Both the position numbers and the translations under genes were made by a program. The notes under the pieces were generated by a model. That model was not told the origin of the DNA. It searched no databases and saw nothing but the letters and a program-made list of their open reading frames with translations. Shown piece after piece: positions 16,877 through 25,143 of a stretch of 64,000 nt of DNA. Within the stretch, counting starts at the first letter, position 1. Each line of letters starts with the position of its first letter. The stretch covers positions 124,001 to 188,000 of the forward strand of contig NZ_CP015596.1 of the NCBI RefSeq assembly GCF_001644575.1, read 5' to 3'. Source of the DNA: Mycobacterium adipatum. GTDB lineage: Bacteria > Actinomycetota > Actinomycetes > Mycobacteriales > Mycobacteriaceae.

Positions 16877-17468
16877 AGAAGGCCAACTCCAGACGCATCG
16901 CCCGACGGTAGGCGTCCCGGACGGCCGGGCTGTCCTCCCCGTGTCGGTCGAGCAGCCGTTCCAACAGCGCGGCGACCTCCTCGAATCCGGGGTCGGCGTA
17001 GGTCTGTACCCATTGGGCGTACGGACCGGCGCTCGCTTCGTCCAATGTCGAGCCGATATGCGCGTAGAGGCGCATGCACGGGGTCATCGCCGCACACACC
17101 ACCCCCAGCCCGCCGGTGGCCGCCGTGGCGAGCAGGAACTCGGTGTAGGCCAGTGTCGCCGCGGCCGGTTTCACACCGGCCATATCGATGCCCCAGGAGG
17201 CGGCGTATCCCGCGTGCAGTCCCAGCTCCTCACGCACACCCGCCAGCAGATCGGCGAAGGCCAGCAGGGTGGCGGTGTCGTCACTGCGCGCCAGCGCCAA
17301 AGCGTATGCACGGGCGAAGGATTCGAGGAAAAAGGCGTCCTGGGCGAGGTAGCCGGCGAACAGCTCCCGCTCCAGGGTTCCGTCCCCGATGCCGCGGACG
17401 AAAGGGTTGGCCAGGACGTCGGCGACGAGATCGGCGTTCTCCGACCACAGTTGAGCGGACAGCGTCAT
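16854..17468 (-). CDS. tenA: TenA/thiaminase II family protein
   Basis: A 204-residue all-helical protein of the TenA/PqqC-like fold. Family landmarks are FVRGIGDGTLERELFAGYLAQDAFFLESFARAYALA in the N-terminal half (here spanning about residues 23-58), CAAMTPCMRLYAHIG with a cysteine in the catalytic region, and YAQWVQTYADPGFEE. TenA hydrolyses aminopyrimidines for thiamin salvage. Its start overlaps the stop of a second TenA-like gene (ATGA), so both come from one mRNA. No thiamin biosynthesis genes or TPP riboswitch are visible nearby. Confidence 0.78.
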   Translation of the reverse strand: MTLSAQLWSENADLVADVLANPFVRGIGDGTLERELFAGYLAQDAFFLESFARAYALALARSDDTATLLAFADLLAGVREELGLHAGYAASWGIDMAGVKPAAATLAYTEFLLATAATGGLGVVCAAMTPCMRLYAHIGSTLDEASAGPYAQWVQTYADPGFEEVAALLERLLDRHGEDSPAVRDAYRRAMRLELAFFTAALTP

Positions 17469-18112
17469 GCCCGAGCCTCGGTGGCCATGTTCCAGAAGTC
17501 CACTTCCAGACGCAGCACCTCATCGACCAGTCCCTGATGGGCGTCCGGGGCGGCGAGGGCCTCGAGGGCGTCCACGTAGGCCGCGAAGTCCGGAACCGTC
17601 CAGTGCTCGATGAACTCGCCGAACGGCGAGGTCGGTGAGATCGCCGAGGTCCAGCCGAGCAGATAGACCCGCTCGATGACCCACAGCGCGGTGACCGCGG
17701 CCGGGTAGGGCTCACCGTCGAGGCGTTGCAGCAGTTGGCGGTATCGCAGCGTGGTCGGCAGCGCCGGGACGTCGAGATCGATGCCACGTCGGGCGGCCTG
17801 CTCTTCGAACCAGTCCAGTTCGGCGACCAGTGCGGCGCACCCGCCGACGATGGCGCCCTGGGCGTGGCGCGGCGCGCGGGCCAGCAGCCGGGACTGGAAG
17901 ATCAACAGGTCGGCGACGAACAGCGCATCTTGGCACAACCATCGATCGAAGGCTTCGTCGGTGATGGTGCCGTCGCGCACCGCGTCGAGAAATGGGTGCT
18001 GGGTGGCAGCCGTCCAGAGGTCATCGGGCACACGCGCAAGGGTATCGGCGGGCGGGAGCGCAGCGACCCAGGGGATCGGTTCAGCCCAGCATGGGCCGCT
18101 GGGCTGAGGCAC
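17465..18112 (-). CDS. Second TenA-like protein
   Basis: A 215-residue protein with TenA-type spacing: HPFLDAVRDGTITDEAFDRWLCQDALFVADL near the N-terminus (about residues 39-69), then VIERVYLLGW and EHWTVPDFAAYVDALEAL. It is clearly divergent from its neighbour, so this is not a recent duplication. It lacks the central Cys seen in the other copy (CAAMTP). It may be a TenA-E-type protein or a PqqC-like oxygenase relative. GTG 18112 is the longest start; no good ribosome site separates it from an internal GTG at the start of VPDDLW. It is coupled to tenA by a four-base overlap. Confidence 0.68.
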   Translation of the reverse strand: MPQPSGPCWAEPIPWVAALPPADTLARVPDDLWTAATQHPFLDAVRDGTITDEAFDRWLCQDALFVADLLIFQSRLLARAPRHAQGAIVGGCAALVAELDWFEEQAARRGIDLDVPALPTTLRYRQLLQRLDGEPYPAAVTALWVIERVYLLGWTSAISPTSPFGEFIEHWTVPDFAAYVDALEALAAPDAHQGLVDEVLRLEVDFWNMATEARA

Positions 18113-18118
18113 ACCGCG

Positions 18119-18697
18119 TCACTCGACCCGTCCGCCCTGTTTGGTCGACTCGTAGCCGGCGGTGAGCCAGTACACCGCACGGTCCAGTGTCGGCAGGATG
18201 TCGGTGGTTTCGATCTCACCGGCCACGAATCGGCCCAGTAGGCCGTAGACCACGCTGGAGAGCACATCGTTGAGATCGGCGACGAAGTCCTCGTCGACGT
18301 CGGCCATCAACTCCAGACCGGCCGGAGCCACGATATTGAGGCCCCGGTGCAGCAGACGCTGGCCCCGCGGCGAGGATCGGGCCCGGAAGTAGGCCGTCAA
18401 CATGCCGGGGTGTTTCTCCCAGGGCTCGAAGATGGTCCTGAAGAGGTCCATCAACGCTTCGTGCAGCGACTGTCCCTGCGCCCGCCGATGTGCCCTGACC
18501 TCGGAGTAGCGATGCTCATCCAGCCATGCCTCCAGCCCGGCCAGGATCAGGTCTTCGCGGGTCGCGTAGCGCTTGTAGATGGTGGCCAGCGATGATTGCG
18601 CGCGCCGAGCGACCTCGCGCAACTGGACCGCGTCATAGCCTTCGGTTTCCAGGATCTCCACGACGACGGCGAGCAGCCGGTCATCGATCTCCGCCAT
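18119..18697 (-). CDS. TetR-family regulator
   Basis: A 192-residue TetR protein. The helix-turn-helix is LREVARRAQSSLATIYKRYATREDL, spanning about residues 25-50. The C-terminal domain is of the type found in mycobacterial KstR-like regulators (GYESTKQGG at the end). ATG 18697 is preferred because AGGGG lies 6 bp upstream; an extension to GTG 18718 is possible. It is divergent from an SDR gene, and the 80-bp gap carries two GTAAC-N3-GTTAC sites, so it probably controls both itself and the SDR operon. Confidence 0.84.
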   Translation of the reverse strand: MAEIDDRLLAVVVEILETEGYDAVQLREVARRAQSSLATIYKRYATREDLILAGLEAWLDEHRYSEVRAHRRAQGQSLHEALMDLFRTIFEPWEKHPGMLTAYFRARSSPRGQRLLHRGLNIVAPAGLELMADVDEDFVADLNDVLSSVVYGLLGRFVAGEIETTDILPTLDRAVYWLTAGYESTKQGGRVE

Positions 18698-18719
18698 CGC
18701 CACCCCTTGCCGGTCCACA

Positions 18720-18755
18720 GTAACTCGGTTACCGTACCGGATGTAACACGGTTAC
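18720..18755. promoter_or_regulatory. Tandem GTAAC-N3-GTTAC operators between TetR and SDR genes
   Basis: Two 13-bp inverted repeats, GTAACTCGGTTAC (18720-18732) and GTAACACGGTTAC (18743-18755), have identical arms and lie 23 bp centre to centre, about two helical turns. They fill the divergent promoter region between the TetR gene and the SDR at 18778. Two dimers of that TetR on one face of the DNA is the simplest reading. Confidence 0.75.
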
Positions 18756-18777
18756 TCACGCAGTGAAGCGAGGATTC

Positions 18778-19608
18778 ATGGGCTCATTGGACGGCAAGGT
18801 CGCCTTCATCACCGGCGTGGCACGCGGCCAGGGGCGAAGCCACGCACTACGACTGGCCGGCGAGGGCGCCGACATCATCGGTATCGACATCTGCGCCGAC
18901 ATCCCGGCCAACGGATATCCGATGGCCAGCCGCGACGAACTGAACGAGACGATCGCACTGGTGGAAGCCGCCGGCGCCACGATGCTCGGCACCGTGGCCG
19001 ATGTGCGGGACTTCCAGGCGGTGCGAGCGGCCGTCGACGACGGCGTGGCGCGATTCGGCCGACTCGACATCGTCTGCGCCAACGCGGGTATCGCCCCGAC
19101 AGCCTTCCGCGAGACAAGCATCGAAGAGGACCTCGCCATGTGGTCGGCGGCGATCGATGTCAACCTCGTCGGCTCCTTCCACACCGCCAAGGCCGCCATC
19201 GGGCACCTGATCGCCGGTGAGCGCGGCGGCGCGATCGTGTTCACCAGCTCCACCGCCGGACTGAAGGGCTTCGGTGGATCCCAGGGCGGCGGCCTGGGCT
19301 ACGCGGCTTCCAAGCACGGTGTTGTCGGCCTGATGCGGACTTTGGCCAACGCGCTTGCGCCGTACAGCATCCGGGTCAACACCGTACATCCCACCGCGGT
19401 CAACACCATGATGGCGGTGAACCCGGCGATGACGGCCTTCCTGGAGAACTACCCCGACGGCGGACCCCACTTGCAGAACCCGATGCCGGTCTCCCTGCTG
19501 GAGCCCGAGGACATCAGCGCCGCGGTGCAGTACCTGGTCTCCGACGCAGCCAAATACGTCACCGGGGTCACGTTCCCGGTCGACGCCGGCTTCTGCAACA
19601 AGCTATGA
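18778..19608 (+). CDS. Mycofactocin-coupled SDR oxidoreductase
   Basis: A 276-residue short-chain dehydrogenase of the carveol-dehydrogenase-like, mycofactocin-associated family. It shows GVARGQGRSHALRLA at the nucleotide site, DIICADIP-type insertions after the second strand (here IIGIDICADIP), CANAGIA, and a YAASKHGVVGLM catalytic segment. Family members hold NAD(H) tightly and pass electrons to the peptide cofactor mycofactocin. ATG 18778 has GAGGA just upstream; an earlier GTG at 18763 lacks one. It starts a five-gene run with ATGA or near-ATGA couplings. Alcohol substrates are likely; identity unknown. Confidence 0.86.
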   Translation: MGSLDGKVAFITGVARGQGRSHALRLAGEGADIIGIDICADIPANGYPMASRDELNETIALVEAAGATMLGTVADVRDFQAVRAAVDDGVARFGRLDIVCANAGIAPTAFRETSIEEDLAMWSAAIDVNLVGSFHTAKAAIGHLIAGERGGAIVFTSSTAGLKGFGGSQGGGLGYAASKHGVVGLMRTLANALAPYSIRVNTVHPTAVNTMMAVNPAMTAFLENYPDGGPHLQNPMPVSLLEPEDISAAVQYLVSDAAKYVTGVTFPVDAGFCNKL

Positions 19609-20408
19609 GCGGCCGGATCGCGGGCAAACGCGTACTCATCACCGGCGCGGCCCGCGGAATGGGTCGCAGCCATGCGGTGCGGTTGGCGCAGGAGGGCGCC
19701 GATCTGATCCTGATCGACATCTGCACCTCGCTGCCCGAGCTGGAGTACCCGCTGTCCACCGCAGCTGATCTGACTGAAACCGCGCGTCTGGTCACCGAAC
19801 TCGGCCGCCGGGTGATCACCCACATTGTCGATGTCCGCGATGCGGAAGCCCTCGCGGCCGCGGTCGATGCCGGGGTGGCCGAACTCGGCGGCCTGGACGC
19901 ATCGGTGGCCAATGCCGGGGTCCTCACCGCGGGCACCTGGGATACCACCACATCCGCTCAGTGGCGCACCGTGGTGGACGTCAATCTGATCGGCGTCTGG
20001 AACACGTGTGCCGCCGCCCTGCCGCACCTGGTCGACCGTGGTGGCAGCCTGATCAACATCAGCTCGGCGGCGGGCATCAAGGGCAGCCCGCTGCACACCC
20101 CCTACACCGCCGCCAAGCACGGCGTCGTCGGCATGAGCAAGGCGCTGGCCAATGAGCTTGCGGCGGTCAATGTCCGGGTCAACACCGTCCATCCGACCGG
20201 CGTCGAGACCGGCATGCAACCGGCGTCGCTGCACACCCTGCTGGTGGAGACGCGAGCCGACCTGGGGCCGATCTTCCAGAACGCGCTGCCCATCGTGATG
20301 GCCGAGGCCATCGATATCAGCAATGCGGTGTTGTTCCTGGTCTCCGACGAAGCGCGGTACGTGACCGGGCTGGAATTCAAGGTCGATGCCGGAGTCACCA
20401 TCAGATGA
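19605..20408 (+). CDS. Mycofactocin-coupled SDR oxidoreductase
   Basis: A 267-residue member of the same family as its neighbour, with GAARGMGRSHAVRLAQ, LILIDICTSLP, VANAGVL and YTAAKHGVVGMS. The two enzymes differ widely in sequence, so they probably serve consecutive or alternative alcohols rather than being a fresh duplicate. The start overlaps the previous stop (ATGA at 19605-19608). The next gene begins 26 bp on, with its own ribosome site. Confidence 0.86.
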   Translation: MSGRIAGKRVLITGAARGMGRSHAVRLAQEGADLILIDICTSLPELEYPLSTAADLTETARLVTELGRRVITHIVDVRDAEALAAAVDAGVAELGGLDASVANAGVLTAGTWDTTTSAQWRTVVDVNLIGVWNTCAAALPHLVDRGGSLINISSAAGIKGSPLHTPYTAAKHGVVGMSKALANELAAVNVRVNTVHPTGVETGMQPASLHTLLVETRADLGPIFQNALPIVMAEAIDISNAVLFLVSDEARYVTGLEFKVDAGVTIR

Positions 20409-20433
20409 CCGGCCGCTCGGAAGGAAAACGCTT

Positions 20434-21231
20434 GTGACGCTGACCGATACCGACCGCCTGGAACGCGGCCGGCAGGCATTCGCCGAGGTGATGACTACTC
20501 CGGCGCCGGAGGACACGGACCCCACCACCACCAGCATGCTCGACTTCGTGTTCGCCGAGGTCTGGAAGCGGCCGGGTCTGAGCCGCCGAGACCGCAGATT
20601 CGTCACGCTGGCGTGTGTGGCCGACGCCGACGCCGAGGCCCCGCTGCGCGATCACGTGTACGCCGCACTGAACAGCGGGGACGTGAGCATCGTCGAAATG
20701 CAGGAGGCTGTACTGCATTTCGCGGTGTACGCCGGGTGGCCGAAAGCCTCCCGCTTCAACATCATCGTCGACGAACAATGGGCCCGCATTCACCGCGAGC
20801 GCGGTGAGCAAGTCCCACCCCCGCAACCGTTGCTGCCGCTGCCCACGCCCAGTGATCCGGAGACCCGCCTGGCTCTGGGAGCGCGGTCTTTCAAGGACAT
20901 CAACTGCCTGGAGTTCGCACCGAATCGGGACAACCCGTTCCAGGGCGCCGGGATCCTGAACTTCGTGTTCGGCGAGATGTGGTTGCGACCCGGACTCGGC
21001 ATGAAGGAACGCCGCCTCATCACCGTCGCGTGCGTGGCGTTTCAGGACGCCCCCTACCCCATCGTCAGCCACGTCTACGCAGCGCTGAAGAGCCGTGAGG
21101 TGTCCTTCGACGAGATGGACGAGTTGGCATTGCACTTCGCGGCCTACTACGGATGGCCGAAGGGCTCGCACCTCAATCAGGTGATCGGTGAACAGAAACA
21201 ACGGGTCGCCCACGAGTGGGGAGCGCAATGA
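20434..21231 (+). CDS. Double carboxymuconolactone-decarboxylase-like protein
   Basis: A 265-residue protein made of two similar CMD-type halves. Each has a phrase of the form F-FAEVWKRPGLSRRDRRFVTLACVA (about residues 40-65) and FVFGEMWLRPGLGMKERRLITVACVA (about 173-198), followed by H-YAAL and LHFA-Y-GWPK. The usual AhpD CxxC is absent, so a peroxidase role is unlikely. GTG 20434 is chosen for GGAAGGA 8 bp upstream. It is coupled to the ALDH gene by ATGA. A hydratase, lactone-opening or decarboxylating step on the product of the SDRs is a guess. Confidence 0.75.
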   Translation: MTLTDTDRLERGRQAFAEVMTTPAPEDTDPTTTSMLDFVFAEVWKRPGLSRRDRRFVTLACVADADAEAPLRDHVYAALNSGDVSIVEMQEAVLHFAVYAGWPKASRFNIIVDEQWARIHRERGEQVPPPQPLLPLPTPSDPETRLALGARSFKDINCLEFAPNRDNPFQGAGILNFVFGEMWLRPGLGMKERRLITVACVAFQDAPYPIVSHVYAALKSREVSFDEMDELALHFAAYYGWPKGSHLNQVIGEQKQRVAHEWGAQ

Positions 21232-22670
21232 CCGGTGCACCAGTCGGACTGTTGATCGGCGGGGACCGGATCACCTCGACCGGGCACACGCACGAGCACA
21301 TCTTTCCGGCAACCGGACTCCCGAATGCGACCGTCGCGATGGCCGGTGCCGCCGACGTCGACCGCGCCGTCGACGCCGCACGCGCAGCCCAACGCGAGTG
21401 GATGGCGCAGACAGTCGATATGCGTCGCGACCGACTGATCGACCTCGCCGACGCCGTCCACCAACACCTGGACGAACTTGCCACGCTGAACGTGCAGGAC
21501 TACGCGGTACCGATATCGTTCGCCGGAACCGCGCACATGCTTGAGGGCTTCCTGCGCCATTTCGCCGGCTACGCCGACAAGATCGCCGGGTCGAGCACCC
21601 CGGTAAGTGGATCGTTCGACGTCAACCTCGTCGAGCGGGAACCCTACGGTGTAGTCGGGGTAATCGCCCCGTGGAACGGCGCACTGGCGGTCGCCGGTTC
21701 CTGTGTCGCACCGGCGCTTGCCGCCGGGAACGCCGTTATCTTCAAGCCCTCCGAGCTGGCGCCCCTGGCCGCCCTGCGCTTCGGCGAGTTGTGTCTGGAA
21801 GCCGGACTGCCTCCCGGTCTGGTGAACATCCTGCCCGCCGGCGCTGAGGGGGGTGACGCCCTCGTGCGGCATCCGGGAATTCGCAAGGTCCACTTCACCG
21901 GTGGCGGAACCACCGCGCGCGCTGTGATCCGCGCGGCGGCCGAGAACCTGACACCGGTGGTCGCCGAACTGGGCGGGAAGTCGGGCAACATCATCTTCGA
22001 CGATGCGGACCTGGACCGCGCGGCGATGCTGTCGGCGCATCAAGGGCCGCTGATGCAATCGGGCCAGAGCTGCGCGTGCGCAAGTCGGTTGCTCGTACAT
22101 GCATCGGTCTATGACACGTTCGTCGAGAAGTTCCTCGCAGTGCTCGACTCCGCCCCGGCCGGCGACCCGTTCGACCCGTTGGTCAGGTTCGGACCGGTCA
22201 TCTCCGAGAGCGCCCTCACCCGCATTCTCGACACCGTGGATCTTGCGGTGAGCGCCGGTGCCGGTGAGCTCCTCACCGGCGGCAAGAGGATGGGGGGTCC
22301 ACTGGCGCAAGGCTTCTACATCGAACCCACGGTGTTCGCGGATGTGGACAACTCGTCACCGCTGGCGCAGACCGAGACCTTCGGCCCGGTCGTCTCGATC
22401 AGCAGGTTCACCGATGACGACCAGGCCGTGCGAACCGCCAACGACACGCGCTACGGATTGAACGCGTTCGTCCACACCCGAGACCTGCGGCGCGCGCACC
22501 GGGTGTCTCGGGCACTGGAATCCGGCTCGGTATGGATCAATTCGACCAGTAGGATCTCGCCGCAGGGCCCGTACGGCGGATACAAGCAGAGTGGCTTCGG
22601 GCGCACCGGCGGATGGGAAGGCCTGCTGGAATTCCTGCAGACCAAGACCATCCGCATCGGTCTCGACTGA
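21228..22670 (+). CDS. NAD(P)-dependent aldehyde dehydrogenase
   Basis: A 480-residue ALDH. Motifs in order are PWNGALAVAG (about 148-157), the FKPSE cofactor segment (172-176), FTGGGTTARA, the general base in ELGGKSGN (Glu247) and the catalytic cysteine in GQSCACASR (Cys282). The C-terminal GGYKQSGFGRTGG is standard. It overlaps the CMD-like gene (ATGA), which places it as the oxidation step of an aldehyde made by the two SDRs. A TetR operator-like site begins 17 bp after its stop. Confidence 0.88.
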   Translation: MTGAPVGLLIGGDRITSTGHTHEHIFPATGLPNATVAMAGAADVDRAVDAARAAQREWMAQTVDMRRDRLIDLADAVHQHLDELATLNVQDYAVPISFAGTAHMLEGFLRHFAGYADKIAGSSTPVSGSFDVNLVEREPYGVVGVIAPWNGALAVAGSCVAPALAAGNAVIFKPSELAPLAALRFGELCLEAGLPPGLVNILPAGAEGGDALVRHPGIRKVHFTGGGTTARAVIRAAAENLTPVVAELGGKSGNIIFDDADLDRAAMLSAHQGPLMQSGQSCACASRLLVHASVYDTFVEKFLAVLDSAPAGDPFDPLVRFGPVISESALTRILDTVDLAVSAGAGELLTGGKRMGGPLAQGFYIEPTVFADVDNSSPLAQTETFGPVVSISRFTDDDQAVRTANDTRYGLNAFVHTRDLRRAHRVSRALESGSVWINSTSRISPQGPYGGYKQSGFGRTGGWEGLLEFLQTKTIRIGLD

Positions 22671-22686
22671 GCGGCGCGACCAAGGA

Positions 22687-22702
22687 CTGATCGATCGACC
22701 GA
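22687..22702. promoter_or_regulatory. TTGRTCGATCGAYCAA-type operator before the TetR gene at 22768
   Basis: CTGATCGATCGACCGA matches a 16-bp palindrome that is perfect at 24970-24985 and recurs at 25094-25109. Here two outer bases deviate. It lies 66 bp before the TetR start and would serve autoregulation. Confidence 0.6.
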
Positions 22703-22767
22703 CCGCACTGTTAGAATGCGCCATGCCCTATATGGTGCACCGCAACCCGCTGGCGCGGGGCAACTGA

Positions 22768-23394
22768 GTGGCAGCCGCCCGCACACCGAAGTCACCCGAC
22801 ACGGGCGCCCGGTTCCGGCTCATCGAGGCCACTGCGAAGCTCATGCGGGACGAGGGTTACGCGGCCGCCACGTCACGTCGGGTGGCCGCGGAAGCAGGTG
22901 TCAAGCAGGCGCTCGTCTACTACTACTTCCCCACCATGGACGACCTGTTCGTCGAGGTGCTGCGCGCCGGTGCCGATGCCTCGCTCGAGCGGATGCGTGC
23001 CGCACTGACCGACGCGGACCCGCTGCGGGCGCTGTGGGAGATGAACAGCGACTCCCGGCTGACCGGCCTCAACACCGAATTCATGGCACTTGCCAACCAT
23101 CGCAAGACAATCCGTACTGAGCTTCGCGCGTACGCGGAACGCGTCCGCGATATCGAGACCGCTGCCGTCACCGTCGCGTTGCGTGCCGGCGGCGTGGACC
23201 TCGACATGTTCCCGCCGGTGGCGGTGTCCATGCTCATCGCCCAGATCGCACGCAGCCTGTGCAACGAGGAGGCGGTCGGCGTCACGCTCGGTCATCGCGA
23301 GATGCGCGCCTTCGTCGATGCCCAACTCGCCATGCTCGCCCGGGCATCGGGAGGCGCCTCCTCGGACGGTGCGCAACACGCCGACAGCGGGTAA
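22768..23394 (+). CDS. TetR-family regulator
   Basis: A 208-residue TetR protein with a textbook N-terminal domain (ATAKLMRDEGYAAATSRRVA and AGVKQALVYYYFPTMDDLF). The first codon is GTG 22768, and upstream bases GGGGCAACTGA give only a weak ribosome site. It sits between the ALDH operon and a convergent P450 gene. Three copies of a TCGATCGA-centred palindrome lie at 22687, 24970 and 25094, in front of this gene, the ferredoxin-P450 pair and the next SDR, so it probably controls those three units. Confidence 0.82.
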   Translation: MAAARTPKSPDTGARFRLIEATAKLMRDEGYAAATSRRVAAEAGVKQALVYYYFPTMDDLFVEVLRAGADASLERMRAALTDADPLRALWEMNSDSRLTGLNTEFMALANHRKTIRTELRAYAERVRDIETAAVTVALRAGGVDLDMFPPVAVSMLIAQIARSLCNEEAVGVTLGHREMRAFVDAQLAMLARASGGASSDGAQHADSG

Positions 23395-23432
23395 CTACTG
23401 GCTCGCGCCCCGGTGTGTACGCAACGCGCCCC

Positions 23433-24713
23433 TCATGCCGACCGGGTGTACTCGATGCGCAGTTGCGTCAACCCGCGCAGCAGGAACGTGGGCTCATAGG
23501 TGTAGCTGCGGTGCCCGGCCGGTCCGTGCACCGACTCGTCGATCCGAATGTCGCTCATGCGTTCAAGCATGCGGCGCACGGTGATCTGCCCTTCGACACG
23601 GGCCAGCGGCGCCCCGGCACAGGTGTGGATGCCGCGCCCGAACGCGATGTGCTCACGCACGTTCTTGCGGTCGGGCCGGAACTCATGTGGATCCTCGAAC
23701 TTGAGCGGATCCCGGTTCGCGGCCCCCAGGCAGAGCATGACGATCGTGCCTGCCGGCAGGTGCACGCCGCCGAGTGTGGTGGTCCTGCGCACGAGCCGGA
23801 AGTCGATCTTCGTCGGGGAGTGCATCCGCAGGGCCTCCTCGATGAAGGTCGGAATGCGCCCCGGATTGTCACGGAGCATCTGCTGATATTCCGGTCGGTC
23901 GCCGAGCGTTTGCACCGCGGCGCTGAGCAACTTGGTGACGGTCTCCTGTCCGGCGGCGAACAGGAAGGTGGCCGGCTTTGCCACCTCGATCAGTTCCGGC
24001 GTCGATCCGTCCGGGTACACCGCGGTCGCCATGCCGGACAGCACATCGTCTTGGGGGGCCCGGCGCCGTTCGGCGAGGTACCCGACGAACTTGTCGTCAA
24101 GGTACTGCAGCGGGTCCAGACCCACCGGCTCGCCGTCGAGGGCGCCCACCCGATTGCCTTCCGGGCGTTCGGCTCCCAGCGCGGCCAGGAACTCCGGGCG
24201 GTCCCCGACAGGGACCCCGAGCAGGTCGATGATCGCCGAGGTGGCGAACGGCTTGGCGTACTCGGTCAGGAACTCACAACGTCCCTTGTCGATGATGGCG
24301 TCGATGGAGCTGTCCACCAGCTTCCACATGTATTCTTCGTTCTCCTTGAGCCGCCGCGGCGTGAGCAGCTTGCTCAGCAGCGAACGCGCCTTGTCATGGG
24401 CGGGCGGATCCATCACCACCATGTGCTCGTAAATCGGGAACAGGTGCCGGTGCGCCTCGATCTGGGCACTGATGTCATCGCCTTCGGGCGTGAACGGCAA
24501 CGGTGGGAACGGCCCGCCGATGGCATTGACGGCGGAGAACGACTGATGGTCCTTGAAGGCGGCCATCACCTCCTGGTAGCCGGTGACGGCGACGACACCG
24601 TAGTGCGGCTCCCGGGTCACCGGTCCCTGCTGCCGCAGGTAATCCCAGTATTCGTAGGGATCCTGGCTCACGGCCGGATCGGAGAAGAAGTCCACGGCGG
24701 CGAGATCGGTCAT
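23433..24713 (-). CDS. Cytochrome P450
   Basis: A 426-residue class I P450. The I-helix motif is AAGQET (Glu in place of the more common Asp before Thr), the K-helix ExxR lies in EEALRMHSP, and the heme loop FGRGIHTCAG gives the Cys ligand at about residue 365. Its start overlaps the stop of the ferredoxin gene (ATGA at 24710-24713), so the redox partner is co-expressed. Set among mycofactocin-type SDRs and an ALDH, it most likely hydroxylates a hydrophobic substrate to the alcohol that those enzymes oxidise. Confidence 0.92.
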   Translation of the reverse strand: MTDLAAVDFFSDPAVSQDPYEYWDYLRQQGPVTREPHYGVVAVTGYQEVMAAFKDHQSFSAVNAIGGPFPPLPFTPEGDDISAQIEAHRHLFPIYEHMVVMDPPAHDKARSLLSKLLTPRRLKENEEYMWKLVDSSIDAIIDKGRCEFLTEYAKPFATSAIIDLLGVPVGDRPEFLAALGAERPEGNRVGALDGEPVGLDPLQYLDDKFVGYLAERRRAPQDDVLSGMATAVYPDGSTPELIEVAKPATFLFAAGQETVTKLLSAAVQTLGDRPEYQQMLRDNPGRIPTFIEEALRMHSPTKIDFRLVRRTTTLGGVHLPAGTIVMLCLGAANRDPLKFEDPHEFRPDRKNVREHIAFGRGIHTCAGAPLARVEGQITVRRMLERMSDIRIDESVHGPAGHRSYTYEPTFLLRGLTQLRIEYTRSA

Positions 24714-24934
24714 GGGGCGGGTTGTCCTTTCGGGTCATCGGTGAGGCTGATCGCCCCGCGTGGGCAGGCGTCGATGGCGGCGCTGACCTGGGCCAGAAGT
24801 TCCTCGGCGGGCTCGGCGACGCATTCGGCGACGTCATCGCCGGACAGACCGAAGACCTCGGGCGCGGTGTCCAGGCACAGCGCATGCCCCTCGCACAGCC
24901 GCGGATCGACCCACAGTCGCTTGCGCGCGGTCAT
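24710..24934 (-). CDS. Ferredoxin with His-variant cluster motif (P450 redox partner)
   Basis: A 74-residue ferredoxin. The cluster motif is CEGHALC followed by a distant CP in DACPRGA, so the second cysteine of the usual CxxCxxC is histidine. Mycobacteria have several P450-linked ferredoxins of this kind, mostly [3Fe-4S]. ATG 24934 begins at MTARKRLWVDP, the normal N-terminus; an in-frame GTG at 24964 would add ten residues. The gene is divergent from the SDR at 25144 and has a perfect operator palindrome at 24970-24985 just upstream. Confidence 0.85.
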   Translation of the reverse strand: MTARKRLWVDPRLCEGHALCLDTAPEVFGLSGDDVAECVAEPAEELLAQVSAAIDACPRGAISLTDDPKGQPAP

Positions 24935-24969
24935 GTTCCGAAAGCTCGCTGCACCAGGATCCACCTAAC

Positions 24970-24985
24970 TTGATCGATCGACCAA
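24970..24985. promoter_or_regulatory. TTGATCGATCGACCAA operator before the ferredoxin-P450 operon
   Basis: The sequence pairs fully if A/T and C/G at the two R/Y positions are read as TTGRTCGATCGAYCAA. It lies 36 bp before the ferredoxin start at 24934, in the 209-bp divergent gap. This is the best copy of the three. Confidence 0.7.
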
Positions 24986-25093
24986 ACACACGGACTGGCC
25001 ACACCTAATCACGGTGCGCAAGGTTCGTCAATGACCCATGGGCTCCGCGCATCGCCAGGCTGTTGACAGTCCCATCGATCGGTGCCAGGCTCC

Positions 25094-25109
25094 CTGATCG
25101 ATCGACAAA
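25094..25109. promoter_or_regulatory. TCGATCGA-type operator before the SDR at 25144
   Basis: CTGATCGATCGACAAA keeps the TGATCGATCGAC core of the other two sites and lies 35 bp before the SDR start. A weaker, related ATCGATCGG lies at about 25074-25082, which may give a second contact. Confidence 0.6.
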
Positions 25110-25143
25110 CCAATTCGGTCGATGGAACAGAATCGAGGGCCAC

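Noticed and set aside
23259..24968. A 569-codon plus-strand frame opposite the P450 and ferredoxin
   Set aside because: It is the complement of a P450 with intact motifs; its translation shows no family resemblance and follows the codon-position bias of the opposite strand.
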